From an uncultured Verrucomicrobiae bacterium (GTDB taxonomy: Bacteria; Verrucomicrobiota; Verrucomicrobiia; Limisphaerales; J093), in assembly GCA_937946835.1 (NCBI GenBank), contig CALFAV010000005.1, forward strand, positions 1-64,000: a stretch of 64,000 nt of DNA, given 5' to 3'. The translations under genes and the position numbers were made by a program. Below are positions 46,959-55,879 of this stretch, in pieces. The notes below the pieces were generated by a model. That model did not search any database and was not told where the DNA came from. It saw only the letters and a list, made by a program, of their open reading frames with translations. The number at the start of each line of letters is the position of its first letter. Within the stretch, counting starts at the first letter, position 1.

Positions 46959-47828
46959 TCAGCGTGGGCGCCGCTTCCGCAGCCCGGCCACCGCCGCCTT
47001 CATCCACTTGACGCTCGCGGCGATGTTCTCGTCCGAGCCGTGGCACTCGATCGAGACCACCCCGTCCCACTTCGTCTCGTCGAGATAGGCCAGGCAGCGG
47101 CGGATGTTCTCCGCGTTCACCCCGCCGCCCACCGGCACGATGCTGCTGCCGATGCCGGTTTCCTCGCCGCGGGCCGCGGCGGCCAGTTCGGCGCTCACGT
47201 CCTTGATGTGGCAGTGCACCACGTAGGGCCGCAGCGCCTTCAGGTAGTCGAGCGGGTCGTGGCCGGCGATGAAGGTGTTGCCGGTGTCGAAATTGCACCG
47301 CAGCCACTCCGAGTCGAAGGTCTTGAAGAGCTTCTGCATGAACTCCAGGTCGTTGGTGTACGGGCCGTGCGGCTCGACGTTGAGGATCACCCGGTAATCC
47401 TCGGCCCAGGCCAGGCATTGCCGGTAGTTGTCGCAGGTGACGCGGAAGACCTCCTGGCGCGTCAGCCCCGGGGTCTCGAACGCGCCGTCCACCGTGTCCA
47501 CCATCGGACACCCCAGCTCGGCGGCGAACCGGATGCTCTGCGTGACGTAGTGGATGCCGTAGGCCGAACCGTTGGGCCCCATCATCGGGTAGGAGCCGTC
47601 AATCTGCGAGACCTGCAGCCCCAGCTTGTCCAGGAAGCGCCGGAGCGCGCGGGGATTGGATTCCAGCGAAACGCCCGGGTCGTAACCGAGGGCGGCGATG
47701 AAGTTCTGGCCATCCAGCACGGCAAATTCGACGTGCTTGAGTCCCGTGGCGGCGATCTTTTGGCAGGCGGCCTCGAAGCCGGTGCTCAGGGGGCGCCAGT
47801 TGTCGGTGTGCAGGCCGAGGTGAATCAT
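46959..47828 (-). CDS. Sugar phosphate isomerase/epimerase, TIM barrel
   Basis: 289 residues, no signal peptide, MIHLGLHTDNWRPLSTGFEA. Xylose-isomerase-like barrel with metal-ligand positions in VILNVEPHGPY, RCNFDTGNTFIAGHDP, YVVHCHIKDVS and VSIECHGSDENI, close to hydroxypyruvate-isomerase or 3-dehydroshikimate-dehydratase-type enzymes in form. First gene of a four-gene minus-strand operon. A promoter ends six bases before its ATG, so its mRNA is probably leaderless. Confidence 0.88.
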   Translation of the reverse strand: MIHLGLHTDNWRPLSTGFEAACQKIAATGLKHVEFAVLDGQNFIAALGYDPGVSLESNPRALRRFLDKLGLQVSQIDGSYPMMGPNGSAYGIHYVTQSIRFAAELGCPMVDTVDGAFETPGLTRQEVFRVTCDNYRQCLAWAEDYRVILNVEPHGPYTNDLEFMQKLFKTFDSEWLRCNFDTGNTFIAGHDPLDYLKALRPYVVHCHIKDVSAELAAAARGEETGIGSSIVPVGGGVNAENIRRCLAYLDETKWDGVVSIECHGSDENIAASVKWMKAAVAGLRKRRPR

Positions 47829-47834
47829 GCGGCT

Positions 47835-47863
47835 GTGCTACGCTCGCCCGTGCGCGGCGTCAA
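47835..47863 (-). promoter_or_regulatory. Leaderless promoter of the isomerase/oxidoreductase operon
   Basis: On the minus strand: TTGACG (47863-47858), 17 bases, TAGCAC (47840-47835), then six bases and the ATG. The TGA inside the -35 box is the stop codon of the upstream glycoside hydrolase gene. Confidence 0.65.
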
Positions 47864-49293
47864 GGCGCACGGCGGCGCACCCGCAACGCCACGTCTTCCT
47901 CGAAGACGGGGCTGGTCAGGCGGGTCACCTCGGCCGTCGCGGGCACGGATTCCCGTTTGTCCACCTGCCCGGTGCGCGGGTTGATCCATTCGGCGGTGTA
48001 CTCCCCGGCCGGCAGGCGCAGGTGCAGCTCGGCGGTTTGCGGGCCGGTGGGGGCTTTCTTGTCCCGCGGGTCCCGGCCCACGTAGATCGCGTAGGCGCGC
48101 TCCGGCTCGGCCAGTGCGTAGGCACGGTGTCCCACCGGCACGCCGCCGGCGATGAGGGCGGGATCCGGTTTCATGCGGATGAAGTCCAGGCCACGGAAAA
48201 AGTCCGCCAGCACCTTCAGTTGCCGTCGGAACGCGGGATTGCCGCCGCCGGGCTGGCTGGCCGGGTACACAAAGGTGCCGTCCTCGTGGCCCACGGTAAA
48301 CGAGTAATCCAGGTGACTGAACAGCCCGCCGCCAGCCAGCAGGAAGCTCCAGGCCTCGACCCGGTAGGGCAGATCGTTGGTGCCGCGGAAGCCGGTTTCG
48401 TTGTCGCCGATCACCTTGTTCAGGCCGTAGTTCAACGCCACGGTGTCGGGCGGATGGGCGTAGTGGAAGTTGAAGATCGAAACCGCCGGGTGCGGGCGGT
48501 CCACCTTCGCCTTGTCGTTGGCGATGTTGAGTGAAATCAGGTGCCGCACTCCCAGCGCCTGCTCGGTTGCGACGATCACGTCCACCATGCGGTGCTGCCA
48601 GGCCATTTCCACCCCGCCGAAGTACGGTTCGTTGCAGACCTCGTAGTACAGGTTGTCAAAGTCCCGCAGTTCGGTCACCAGCTTGCGGACCAGGGCCTCG
48701 TGGTGGGGCAGCAGGCCGCCGTGCCGGTCCAGGGTGTACACGTTGGTGCGGGCGATGGCGCCGACGCCGTTGACGTTGTTGCTCGCGTTCATCGGGCTGA
48801 GCGCCCACATGGCCTCCTCGTAAAAGGGGCAGAACAGGTTCAACTCGACCACCACCCCGCGGGCCCCGGCGTGGGCCAGGAAATCCTTCAGGCGCGCGAA
48901 GTACTCGGGGTCCCAGCGGGTGAGGTCAAACTTGTTGCCCCCGTTCCGGTAACCGGGTTGGTCACTGCGCGCCCAGGGACAGATCAGCCGGCCCGGCGCC
49001 GGGGCCAGCGTGTTTCGGGCGATGTTGAACGCCCCCGGCGGCTCGCAGTACACGCCACTGAAGGTGCGGGTGTGGTTCAGCCCGTCCCGCGCCAGGGTGT
49101 CGAGGTAGGTGCGGTAATCAAAATCGCGGTTGAGCACCGCGCCGTAGTGCTCGCCGGAGCCGATCAGGACCGTGGGCTGCCCGCGCCAAAGGAAGTAATG
49201 CGGGTTGTCCGGGTGCAACGCCAGCGGCGCGGCCGCGTGCAGACCCAGCGCCAACAAGACCGGTCCGCCGACGGTCAACACAGGGGTTTTCAC
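47860..49293 (-). CDS. Exported glycoside hydrolase, clan GH-A TIM barrel (cellulase/GH5-like)
   Basis: 477 residues from GTG 49293. Signal-peptide-like MKTPVLTVGGPVLLALGLHA precedes a barrel that begins with HYFLWRGQPTVLIGSGEHYG. Candidate acid/base E222 is in YYEVCNEPYFGG and nucleophile E299 in GDNETGFRG, as in clan GH-A retaining enzymes. A C-terminal beta domain (ELHLRLPAGEYTAEWINPRT) follows. The substrate is unknown. The proposed promoter lies six bases before the GTG. Confidence 0.82.
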   Translation of the reverse strand: MKTPVLTVGGPVLLALGLHAAAPLALHPDNPHYFLWRGQPTVLIGSGEHYGAVLNRDFDYRTYLDTLARDGLNHTRTFSGVYCEPPGAFNIARNTLAPAPGRLICPWARSDQPGYRNGGNKFDLTRWDPEYFARLKDFLAHAGARGVVVELNLFCPFYEEAMWALSPMNASNNVNGVGAIARTNVYTLDRHGGLLPHHEALVRKLVTELRDFDNLYYEVCNEPYFGGVEMAWQHRMVDVIVATEQALGVRHLISLNIANDKAKVDRPHPAVSIFNFHYAHPPDTVALNYGLNKVIGDNETGFRGTNDLPYRVEAWSFLLAGGGLFSHLDYSFTVGHEDGTFVYPASQPGGGNPAFRRQLKVLADFFRGLDFIRMKPDPALIAGGVPVGHRAYALAEPERAYAIYVGRDPRDKKAPTGPQTAELHLRLPAGEYTAEWINPRTGQVDKRESVPATAEVTRLTSPVFEEDVALRVRRRAP

Positions 49294-49299
49294 GCCGGC

Positions 49300-49329
49300 A
49301 ACCTAGCGCCGGGGGCGTCCGCCGGGCAA
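49300..49329 (-). promoter_or_regulatory. Leaderless-type promoter of the GH-A hydrolase gene
   Basis: On the minus strand: TTGCCC (49329-49324), 18 bases, TAGGTT (49305-49300), then six bases and GTG. Transcription would begin at or beside the start codon. Confidence 0.5.
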
Positions 49330-49455
49330 GCGGGGGGTGTCCCCGCCCCGCGGCCAGACTCATTCTCCCGCCAGACCGACCGCCGAAAGCACACGCTGGC
49401 GGAGGCCCGATGATTCGGCTCCCCAAACCCAACCCACGGGCGTACACCTCGCGGC

Positions 49456-52245
49456 ATGAACTCCCCGTTGAGCGCGGTTCGACTCGTCGTGGTGCTCGGC
49501 CTGGGCGTCGCGGCCCCGGGCCGCGCGGACACCCACCTCACCTGGGAGGCGCGCTTTGCCCGGCCGCCCGCCGATGCGCGCATCCTCAAGATCATCCACG
49601 GGTGGCCGGACGCGCCCGAGCAGCAGGACCAGTGGATTCGCCGGCTGAGCGCCCAGGGTTTTGGTGGCGTGGTGTGCAACGTTTCCTTCCAGGACTACCT
49701 CGAAAGCGAGTCCAAGTGGGCCGCCTTCACCCGCGCCGTCCAAGCGGCCAAAGACGCCGGCTGGACGCTCTGGCTGTACGACGAGCACGGGTACCCATCG
49801 GGCAACGCCGGGGGGCTGGTCTTGCGCGGGCATCCCGAGTGGGAGGCGCGCGGCCTGTTGGTGACGGAGGCGGAAACCACCGGCGGGCCGGTCACGCTGG
49901 AACTGCCCCCCGGCCCGCCAGTGCTGGTCGCCGCCTACCCGGTGCGCGAGGACGGGATGGAATTGGCGGCGCGGGTGGAACTGTCCCCGGCGGTCCGGGA
50001 AGGCCGGTTGACCTGGACGGCCCCCGCCGGGCGCTGGCGGGTGCTGGCCATCACCGAAGACCGGCTCTTCGAGGGCACCCACGCCGCGGGCAACCTGCAC
50101 GCAAAACTTCCCTACCCGAACCTGCTGCTGCCCGAGCCGACGGCCCGGTTCATCGAATTGACCTACGGCAGCTATGCGCGCCATCTGGGGACCAACCTCG
50201 GTCGCTTCTTCGCAGCCACCTTCACCGATGAACCCTCGCTGATGAGCCTGTTCCTCGAACCCATGCCCTACCGGCCGTTGCCCTGGGCGCCCCATCTGCC
50301 GGCCGAGTTCCAACGCCGGCGCGGTTACGCGCTCGACCTTGCGCACTTGCCGATGCTGGTGGGGGATACCCGTCCCGGCCCGGCGAAACTGCGCCACGAT
50401 TTCTGGCTCACGGTGGGCGAGTTGGTGGCCGAAAATTATTTCGGGCAAATCCAGACCCACACGCGCCGGCTCGGCGTGGCCTCCGGTGGACACCTCCTGG
50501 CCGAGGAAAACCTTGTCCACCACGTCCCGCTGTACGGGGACTTTTTCCGCTGCCTTCGCCGGATGGATGCCCCGGGCATGGATTGCCTGACCAGCGTGCC
50601 GGCCGAAGTGCCCTGGCCCGTGGCGCGGTTGGTCAGCAGCGCGGCGGCACTGGAGGGCCGCCCCCTGGTGATGAGCGAAACCTCCGACCACGCCCAGGTC
50701 TGGCGCGCGCCCGGCGACCGACGCCCCCGGCGGGGGGTCACCGAAGGCGAAATCCGCGGCACCTGCAACCGCCTGTTGGTGGCCGGCGTGAACACGATCA
50801 CCAGCTACTACAGCTTCACCGACCTCGACGACGAGGCGCTGCGCCGGCTCAACGCGTGGGTGGGCCGCGGCGCCGCGGCGTTGCGCGGGGGCCACCAGGT
50901 GGCGGACCTGGCGGTGGTGTATCCGGTGGAAAGCCTCTGGGTGCGGTTCGTGCCCTCGCGCCACTGGACCCGGGAGGCCGCTGCGGCCGCGCGCCTGGAC
51001 CACCTGTACCGCAGCGCGGTCGAAGCGCTGTTCGCCGCGCGGCGGGAGTTCACGGTGGTGGACAGCCGCACGCTGGCCGAAGCCGCCGTGGAGAGCGGCG
51101 CGTTGGCGCACGGTCCGCTGCGCTGGCGGGTGGTGATCCTGCCGGGGGTGGACACCCTGCCCCTGGCGGCGTGGGAGAACCTGGCGCGGTTTGTGCGCCG
51201 GGGCGGCGTGGTGATCGCGCTGGGCGCCCTGCCCACCCACAGTGAACGCGAGTTCCCCTCCGCCCGTGTCCGGGCCCGGGCCGGGGAGATGTTTGGCACT
51301 GTCGAGGCGTCCGCGCGCGAGCCCCGGGTGCATTCCAACGCGGCGGGCGGGGCCGGCATTTTCCTGCCGGCGGGCGCGGAGGGGTTGCTCCCGTTGGTCC
51401 TGGACGGGGTGTTGGCGCCGGAATTAAAGGTCGCCGGCGGGGCCGCCGGAGGGCGGTCGCCGTTGCGGGCCACGCACCGGCGAATCGAGGGCCGCGAGAT
51501 TTATTTCGTCATCAACGACAGTGCCCGGCCATGGGCCGGTCGGGTGGAGTTTGCCGCGGAGGGCGAGGGGGAACGGTGGAGTCTTGCCACGGGCCGGTGC
51601 GAGGACCGGTTTCGGGGCGGCGCCGGGGAATTGAGCCTGGAGCCCTGGGACGCGGCGGTGTTTCGTTTTACCACGCCCCGGCCGCCAGCGCGCCGCCCTC
51701 TCGGCGCTGGGGCGCTCCCGGGCCTCGGGTTTCGCACCCTGGCCCCCGCCGCGCCCACGCTGCTGCGGGGGGAGTTTGTGCGCGCCGAACTGCGCCCCGC
51801 CGCCGGCCCGACCACCAACGCGCCGGCCTGGGAAGTGGCCGCGGCACTGACCCGCGGCCGGGTGGACACCTGGGCGTTCGCCCAGTTCCACTTTTCCCCG
51901 CCGCTGGACCTGAGCGCTGCCGATTGCCTGGCCCTCGAGACCTGGGTCCCGGAAGGTCAGACCACCGCGAACCAACTGCTGGTCCTCTTGCGCGAAGAAG
52001 GCGGGGGCGATTTCTTCGCCGAAACCGGCCGCTCCCTGGCCGGGCCGGGTTGGGAACGAAGTTTCCTTCCCCTCGAGCGTTTCCAACTCGCCGGCTGGTC
52101 CCGGGACCCGGACGGCGAGTTGGATCGGACGCGGATCAGCGACCTTCGCGTCGGCTGGGGAGGCTACCTCGGCACCGAGGGCGAACAGGTGCGGTTCCGC
52201 CTCGCGCCGCCCCAGATCGGCGCACGGATGCCCGGGAAACCTTAA
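49456..52245 (+). CDS. Exported glycoside hydrolase related to GH106 (alpha-L-rhamnosidase-like)
   Basis: 929 residues with a signal peptide (MNSPLSAVRLVVVLGLGVAA, cut near 24). The motif LWLYDEHGYPSGNAGG at about 105-120 matches the recalled GH106 signature. It is followed by FTDEPSLMSLFLEPMPY and a long catalytic module with MSETSDHAQVWR. A beta-rich C-terminal section (from about 700) may bind carbohydrate. It probably removes rhamnose or a related sugar from a plant or algal polysaccharide. It is divergent from the GH-A hydrolase (162-base gap), making a small degradation locus with the isomerase/oxidoreductase operon. Confidence 0.75.
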   Translation: MNSPLSAVRLVVVLGLGVAAPGRADTHLTWEARFARPPADARILKIIHGWPDAPEQQDQWIRRLSAQGFGGVVCNVSFQDYLESESKWAAFTRAVQAAKDAGWTLWLYDEHGYPSGNAGGLVLRGHPEWEARGLLVTEAETTGGPVTLELPPGPPVLVAAYPVREDGMELAARVELSPAVREGRLTWTAPAGRWRVLAITEDRLFEGTHAAGNLHAKLPYPNLLLPEPTARFIELTYGSYARHLGTNLGRFFAATFTDEPSLMSLFLEPMPYRPLPWAPHLPAEFQRRRGYALDLAHLPMLVGDTRPGPAKLRHDFWLTVGELVAENYFGQIQTHTRRLGVASGGHLLAEENLVHHVPLYGDFFRCLRRMDAPGMDCLTSVPAEVPWPVARLVSSAAALEGRPLVMSETSDHAQVWRAPGDRRPRRGVTEGEIRGTCNRLLVAGVNTITSYYSFTDLDDEALRRLNAWVGRGAAALRGGHQVADLAVVYPVESLWVRFVPSRHWTREAAAAARLDHLYRSAVEALFAARREFTVVDSRTLAEAAVESGALAHGPLRWRVVILPGVDTLPLAAWENLARFVRRGGVVIALGALPTHSEREFPSARVRARAGEMFGTVEASAREPRVHSNAAGGAGIFLPAGAEGLLPLVLDGVLAPELKVAGGAAGGRSPLRATHRRIEGREIYFVINDSARPWAGRVEFAAEGEGERWSLATGRCEDRFRGGAGELSLEPWDAAVFRFTTPRPPARRPLGAGALPGLGFRTLAPAAPTLLRGEFVRAELRPAAGPTTNAPAWEVAAALTRGRVDTWAFAQFHFSPPLDLSAADCLALETWVPEGQTTANQLLVLLREEGGGDFFAETGRSLAGPGWERSFLPLERFQLAGWSRDPDGELDRTRISDLRVGWGGYLGTEGEQVRFRLAPPQIGARMPGKP

Positions 52246-52522
52246 ACCCCCGCCGCGGGCTTCCGGGGCGCACCGAGGCACCTGCGCGCGGGGAACCCAC
52301 CCGCTCAACAGGGGATGAAGTCGCCCTCGCTTGGTTGAGCCGCCCCCGGCCCCGGACGAGTCCGGCGCCGGCCGGCCTGGAGGGCTGAGGTGGCCGATTA
52401 ATTTAGGCTGCTCATTTTTAATTTCAGTTTTCTCTTGACCGGACTCTCTGGCCGGCGCAGAAACGCCGTCGTACTCGGCCAGAAGAAGCCTGGTTGTCGG
52501 TACCTGGGGAGGCTTCTCAGAT
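52246..52522. other. Upstream region of the cyclase-oxygenase operon
   Basis: 277 bases without a gene. An AT-rich patch (52395-52440, with TTAATTTAGGCT and TTTTTAATTTCAG) stands out against the GC-rich background and probably holds the operon's promoter or operator, although no well-spaced -35/-10 pair was found. TTGACC occurs at 52435. GGGGAGG at 52506-52512 is a good ribosome-binding site for ATG 52523. Confidence 0.4.
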
Positions 52523-55500
52523 ATGCGTTGCCCTCATTGCCAGTCGGAATCTCCGGAACGAGCGCTGTTTTGCGTGGCGTGTGGCGGCGCGCTCTCCCGG
52601 GCATGCCCGGCTTGTGGGTGCGCCAATCCGTCCACCGCCCGTTTTTGCGCCGGCTGCGGGCGCCGGCTCGAAACGCCCCCCACCGCCTCGCCAAACACCC
52701 CGCCCGCGGCGAGCGCCGGTGCCCTCACCGAGGCCCCCGAACGCCGGCAATTGACGGTGCTGTTTGCCGACCTGATGGAATCCACCGCGTTGTCCGAGCG
52801 CCTGGACCCGGAAGTGATGCGGCGGGTGATGCGGGCCTACCAGGCAATTTGTGCCGAAGAGACCCGACACCACGGCGGGCACCTGGCCCAGTACCTGGGC
52901 GATGGCGTGGTGATTTTTTTCGGGTATCCCGTGGCGCACGAGGACGGGGCCCGCCGGGCCGTGCGCACGGCCCTGGGCATCTTGTCCCGCCTGGAGAGCC
53001 TCAACCGGACTTTTCAGACCGAGCTGGGCCTGGAACTGGGCGTGCGCCTGGGGTTGCACACCGGCACCGTGGTGGTCGAACACCTGGTGGAGGAGGGCCT
53101 GCAAACGCCCCTGGCCACGGGCGAACCGCCGAACATCGCCGCCCGCGTCCAAGCCCTCGCCGGGCGCAACAGCGCCGTGCTCACCGCGGACACCTACCGG
53201 CTGGTCGCACCGTTTGTCCGTTGCGAGGAGCTGGGACTGCACCCCGTCAAGGGCCTGACCCGCCCGGTGCGCCTGTATCGGCTGCTGGGGGACTCGGACA
53301 CCGCCACCCGACTGGAGGCCGCGGCCGCCGGCGGGCTGACCCCTCTGGTGGGACGGCAAACCGAGCTGGCCTGGCTTGGGGACACCTGGGCGGACACCGC
53401 CGCCGGCGGTTCCCGCTGGGTGTTGTTGTCCGGCGAGCCGGGGATCGGCAAATCCCGACTGGTGCAAACCCTGATCCAACGCGTGGCCTCCGCCGACGCG
53501 CAGGTGCTGGTCTGCCTTTGTTCCCCCCACTGGCAGAACAGCGCCTTTGCCCCCATCTCGGATTTGATTGCCCGGCGGCTGGACCTGAACAGTGCAGATC
53601 CCCCGGCCGCGCGCCTGGCCCGGTTGGAAGCGCGCCTGTCCGAAGACCGCCTGCCCGCGGCGGAAACGCTTCCCCTGCTGGCGCCGCTGTTCGACCTGCC
53701 GGTGCCGGCGACCGATCCGAGCCGGGACCTCACCCCGGCCCAGCGCCGGCAGCGCACCCTGGTGGCCCTGATGAACTGGCTCTTCGGCAAGGCGCAACGC
53801 CGGCCGGTGTTGCTGGTGGTCGAGGACCTGCATTGGGCCGACCCTTCGACGCTCGAACTGCTGGGGTTGATCCTTCAAACCCACGGCACCCACCGCTTGC
53901 TGACCTTGCTCACCGCGCGCCCCGAGTTTTCCCCCTCCTGGCCCCTGGGGGATGCGGGCCGCGTGTGGACCCTGAGCCGACTGAGCCAGCCGGAAGTGGT
54001 CCGGCTGGTGGCCGAAGTGGCCGGGGGACACGATTTGCCCAAAGTCGCGCTGGAGCAGATCACCGAACGGGCCGACGGCATCCCCCTGTTCATCGAGGAA
54101 CTGACCAAGATGTTTCTGGAAAGCGGGCCCGCGGCCGAAGCGCCGGCTCCCGCCGCCCGCCGGAGCGCCCCGGAGCGGTGGGCCATTCCCGCCACGATCC
54201 AGGATTCCCTCATGGCCCGGGTGGATCGCCTGGGCACGGCCAAGCGCCTGGCCCAGTGGGGCGCGGTGCTGGGACGGGAGTTCCGGCAGGACGTGCTCGT
54301 GGCCGTGGCCGGCCCGGCCTTTTCGGAGCTCGAAGCTGACCTGGGGCGGCTCCTGGCCGCCGGGTTGCTGGCCCGGGTGGGCACCCAAACCCCGGCCACC
54401 TATGTCTTCAAGCACGCGCTGATCCAGGATGCGGCCTATCAGTCGTTGCTCCAGGCCACGCGGCGTGACCATCACCGGCAGATCGGTCAGGTGTTGGAAA
54501 AACAGTTTCCGGAACTGGCGGCCGGCCGGCCGGAACTGCTGGCCCACCACTTCACCGAAGGAGGCGACCCCCGCGCCGCGCTTACCTGGTGGTACCGCGC
54601 GGGCGAAGCAGCCCGGGCCCGCTCGGCCAACCAGGAGGCGGCGACCCATTTCCGCCGCGGGCTGGAGCTGCTGGAAGGGCTGCCGGACGCCGCCGAGCTG
54701 GCGCCGCTGGAGCTGCAATTCCGGCTGGCGCTGGGCAGCCTGTTGATGGCCCTCCAGGGATACGCCGCCCCCGAAGTCGGCCGCCTGTTTGGCCGGGCGC
54801 GGGAGTTGTGTCAGGTCCTGGGCGCGCAGCCGCAACTGAGCCCCGCCATCAGCGGGCTGTGGTCCTACAGCATTGTGCGGTGCGAATTCGCCGAGTCCAC
54901 CGCCCTGGCGGCCCAAATGATGACCCTGGCGCGGGACACCGGCTCCCCCGATCTGGAACTGGAGGCCGAGGCCGGCACCGGCATCAATCTTTTCTGGGCC
55001 CACGCCCGGTTTGCGGAGGCCCGCATCCACCTGGAACGGGCCGTGGCGCTTTACGACGTCGAGCGGCACCGGACCCATGCGCTGATCTATGGCCAGGACC
55101 CCGGCGTCATGGCCGCGGCGCATCTGGTCTGGGTGCTGTGGATTCAGGGCGAGACCGAAGCGGGCGTGGCCCAGGTGGCCCGCCTGCGTCAGTTGGCCCG
55201 GTCCCGCGGCCACGCCTACAGCCTCGGCTACGCCTTTGCCTGGGAGAACACCCTCTGGTTTCTGGCCCGCCGGGTTCGGGCCGCCCTGCAAGCCGCGGCG
55301 GAAGCCATCCGGTACTGTGCCGAGCAGGGGTTTCCCCTCTGGCAATGTGTGGCCGCCTATGTCCAGGCCTGGGCGCGGGTGGCCACCGGCCAGGGCGAGG
55401 GCGCCGTCGAGGAAATCCGCCAGGCCCTCGCCACCTGGCGGGCCACCGGCGCCACGGTCTCCCAGGCCTATCAACTGAGTGTGCTGGCCGAGGTGCACCG

Positions 55501-55879
55501 CCTCCAGGGCGATCTGACCGCCAGCCGGCAAACCATCGAGGAGGCCCTGGCCCTGACCCGCACCTGCGGGGACCTTTGGTACCGGCCGGAACTGCTGCGC
55601 CTGCGGGGCGAACTCCTGCTGGCCGGCGGCGAAACCGACCTCGCCGAGGCGTCCCTGCGCGAAGGCCACGACCTGGCGCGGGCCACCGGCGCGCGCATGT
55701 GGGAGTTGCGCGCCGCCCTGGGGCTGGCCCGGCTGGCGCAGGCGCGGGGCCGGCCCGAGCCGGCCCGCCCGCTGGTGGAAGAGGCCCGCGCCGGGTTTCC
55801 CGTCGGAACCTCCGAACCGGAACTCGAGCTGGCGCGGCGTTTTCTGGACAACTCCGCAGCGCTTCCCGTCTGCGCATGA
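52523..55879 (+). CDS. Class III nucleotide cyclase fused to AAA ATPase and TPR-like repeats
   Basis: 1118 residues. Two zinc ribbons open the protein (CPHC 3-6 with CVAC 17-20; CPACGC 28-33 with CAGC 42-45). A Pro/Ala linker precedes a class III cyclase domain (about 75-265), with metal-binding D83 in LFADLMEST and D127 in YLGDGVVIFFG. Next is a large P-loop ATPase, Walker A GEPGIGKS at 304-311 and Walker B VLLVVEDLHWAD near 430-440, as in STAND/MalT-like regulators. TPR-like helices run from about 670 to the end. It probably makes or senses a cyclic nucleotide. Its stop overlaps the oxygenase start (ATGA), an unusual partnership. Confidence 0.92.
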   Translation: MRCPHCQSESPERALFCVACGGALSRACPACGCANPSTARFCAGCGRRLETPPTASPNTPPAASAGALTEAPERRQLTVLFADLMESTALSERLDPEVMRRVMRAYQAICAEETRHHGGHLAQYLGDGVVIFFGYPVAHEDGARRAVRTALGILSRLESLNRTFQTELGLELGVRLGLHTGTVVVEHLVEEGLQTPLATGEPPNIAARVQALAGRNSAVLTADTYRLVAPFVRCEELGLHPVKGLTRPVRLYRLLGDSDTATRLEAAAAGGLTPLVGRQTELAWLGDTWADTAAGGSRWVLLSGEPGIGKSRLVQTLIQRVASADAQVLVCLCSPHWQNSAFAPISDLIARRLDLNSADPPAARLARLEARLSEDRLPAAETLPLLAPLFDLPVPATDPSRDLTPAQRRQRTLVALMNWLFGKAQRRPVLLVVEDLHWADPSTLELLGLILQTHGTHRLLTLLTARPEFSPSWPLGDAGRVWTLSRLSQPEVVRLVAEVAGGHDLPKVALEQITERADGIPLFIEELTKMFLESGPAAEAPAPAARRSAPERWAIPATIQDSLMARVDRLGTAKRLAQWGAVLGREFRQDVLVAVAGPAFSELEADLGRLLAAGLLARVGTQTPATYVFKHALIQDAAYQSLLQATRRDHHRQIGQVLEKQFPELAAGRPELLAHHFTEGGDPRAALTWWYRAGEAARARSANQEAATHFRRGLELLEGLPDAAELAPLELQFRLALGSLLMALQGYAAPEVGRLFGRARELCQVLGAQPQLSPAISGLWSYSIVRCEFAESTALAAQMMTLARDTGSPDLELEAEAGTGINLFWAHARFAEARIHLERAVALYDVERHRTHALIYGQDPGVMAAAHLVWVLWIQGETEAGVAQVARLRQLARSRGHAYSLGYAFAWENTLWFLARRVRAALQAAAEAIRYCAEQGFPLWQCVAAYVQAWARVATGQGEGAVEEIRQALATWRATGATVSQAYQLSVLAEVHRLQGDLTASRQTIEEALALTRTCGDLWYRPELLRLRGELLLAGGETDLAEASLREGHDLARATGARMWELRAALGLARLAQARGRPEPARPLVEEARAGFPVGTSEPELELARRFLDNSAALPVCA

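Noticed and set aside
52517-55669. 1050-codon minus-strand frame antisense to the cyclase-AAA gene
   Set aside because: The opposite strand has zinc ribbon, cyclase and Walker motifs. The antisense frame shows only His/Gln/Gly-rich shadow composition.
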